Of a stretch of 5,127 nt of DNA, positions 5,061-5,127 are shown one piece after another. Position numbers and translations under genes: made by a program. Each line of letters begins with the position of its first letter. Within the stretch, counting starts at the first letter, position 1. The notes under the pieces were generated by a model. The model worked only from the letters and a program-made list of their open reading frames with translations, was not told the DNA's origin and searched no databases. The DNA is from Streptomyces sp. (lineage in GTDB: Bacteria; Actinomycetota; Actinomycetes; Streptomycetales; Streptomycetaceae): positions 387 to 5,513 of the forward strand of contig DOWQ01000034.1 in the NCBI GenBank assembly GCA_003519485.1, written 5' to 3'.

Positions 5061-5069
5061 GAGAGCTCC
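5053..5069 (+). promoter_or_regulatory. Hairpin spanning the trpC stop and the trpM ribosome-binding region
   Basis: GGAGCT (5053-5058) pairs perfectly with AGCTCC (5064-5069) around the loop GAGAG (5059-5063). The trpC stop TGA (5058-5060) lies at the loop edge. The only purine-rich candidate Shine-Dalgarno near the trpM ATG (5072) is the loop GAGAG, or the GGAG of the left arm 15 bases away, so trpM initiation may depend on ribosomes finishing trpC. This is inference from structure. Confidence 0.4.
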
Positions 5070-5071
5070 CG

Positions 5072-5127
5072 ATGCGCCGATCCCCGTTCGCACGGCTCGC
5101 ACGCGGCTGCCGGCCGCGCGGCTGCCG
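5072..5127 (+). CDS. trpM: Tryptophan biosynthesis modulator TrpM (5' end only)
   Basis: ATG 5072 opens a frame of 18 complete codons to the window edge, reading MRRSPFARLARGCRPRGC. The Arg/Cys-rich ARLARGCRPRGCR core matches the N-terminal region I recall for TrpM, the small protein (about 60 residues) encoded between trpC and trpB in Streptomyces. TrpM was described in S. coelicolor as modulating tryptophan synthesis and differentiation; its biochemical action is not settled. The position, 11 bases after the trpC stop on the same strand, is exactly that expected. The two Cys in the GCRPRGC motif could bind metal or form a disulphide, but this is speculation. The gene is cut by the window, not by mutation. 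Confidence 0.85.
   Translation, partial: MRRSPFARLARGCRPRGC

Noticed and set aside
4224..5102. A 292-codon minus-strand frame antisense to trpC
   Set aside because: It is a compositional shadow of trpC, which carries all catalytic residues on the plus strand.

Overview
The window is very GC-rich, with strong G/C bias at third codon positions and several GTG starts. It looks like an actinobacterial chromosome, most likely Streptomyces or a close relative. The gene content is the well-known his/trp neighbourhood of that group: hisI, trpE, a Trp-associated membrane protein, a small HGxxPAAW-type membrane protein, trpC and the start of trpM. It is a core metabolic region. I see no transposase, phage gene, tRNA, rRNA or CRISPR array.

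Layout. Positions 1-371 (minus) hold the N-terminal two thirds or so of a DinB/maleylpyruvate-isomerase-like metal-binding protein (TIGR03085-like) that runs off the left edge. It is divergent from hisI (472-882, plus) across a 100-base promoter region. hisI is followed after 92 bases by trpE (975-2462, plus). A 210-base convergent spacer with degenerate tandem repeats separates trpE from a four-helix membrane protein gene on the minus strand (2673-3320, TIGR02234/Trp_oprn_chp-like). A 382-base divergent spacer leads to a 75-residue two-helix membrane protein (3703-3930, plus). A 320-base gene-free stretch with an 8-bp inverted repeat precedes trpC (4251-5060, plus). The first 18 codons of trpM begin at 5072, 11 bases after the trpC stop, and run off the right edge.

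How the genes work together. TrpE makes anthranilate from chorismate, with a glutaminase partner encoded elsewhere. TrpC closes the indole ring to give indole-3-glycerol phosphate, which TrpBA (expected just to the right) converts to tryptophan. HisI performs the phosphoribosyl-AMP ring opening in histidine synthesis. No trpF is visible; in actinobacteria PriA commonly serves both HisA and TrpF reactions, which links the two pathways. The two membrane proteins are conserved neighbours of trp genes with no established function.

The most interesting signals are regulatory. Three genes (the left-edge minus-strand gene, hisI and the TIGR02234-like gene) have a -10-like hexamer whose last base lies exactly 7 bases before the first base of the start codon. 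This is the geometry of leaderless transcripts, and those starts lack convincing Shine-Dalgarno sites. A fourth site upstream of the HGxxPAAW gene shares a nonamer with the hisI promoter. Other points are the reversed orientation of the TIGR02234-like gene, the tandem repeats after trpE, the inverted repeat before trpC and a hairpin at the trpC/trpM junction. I did not find a convincing previously undescribed system; the novelty here is at the level of regulation and gene arrangement.
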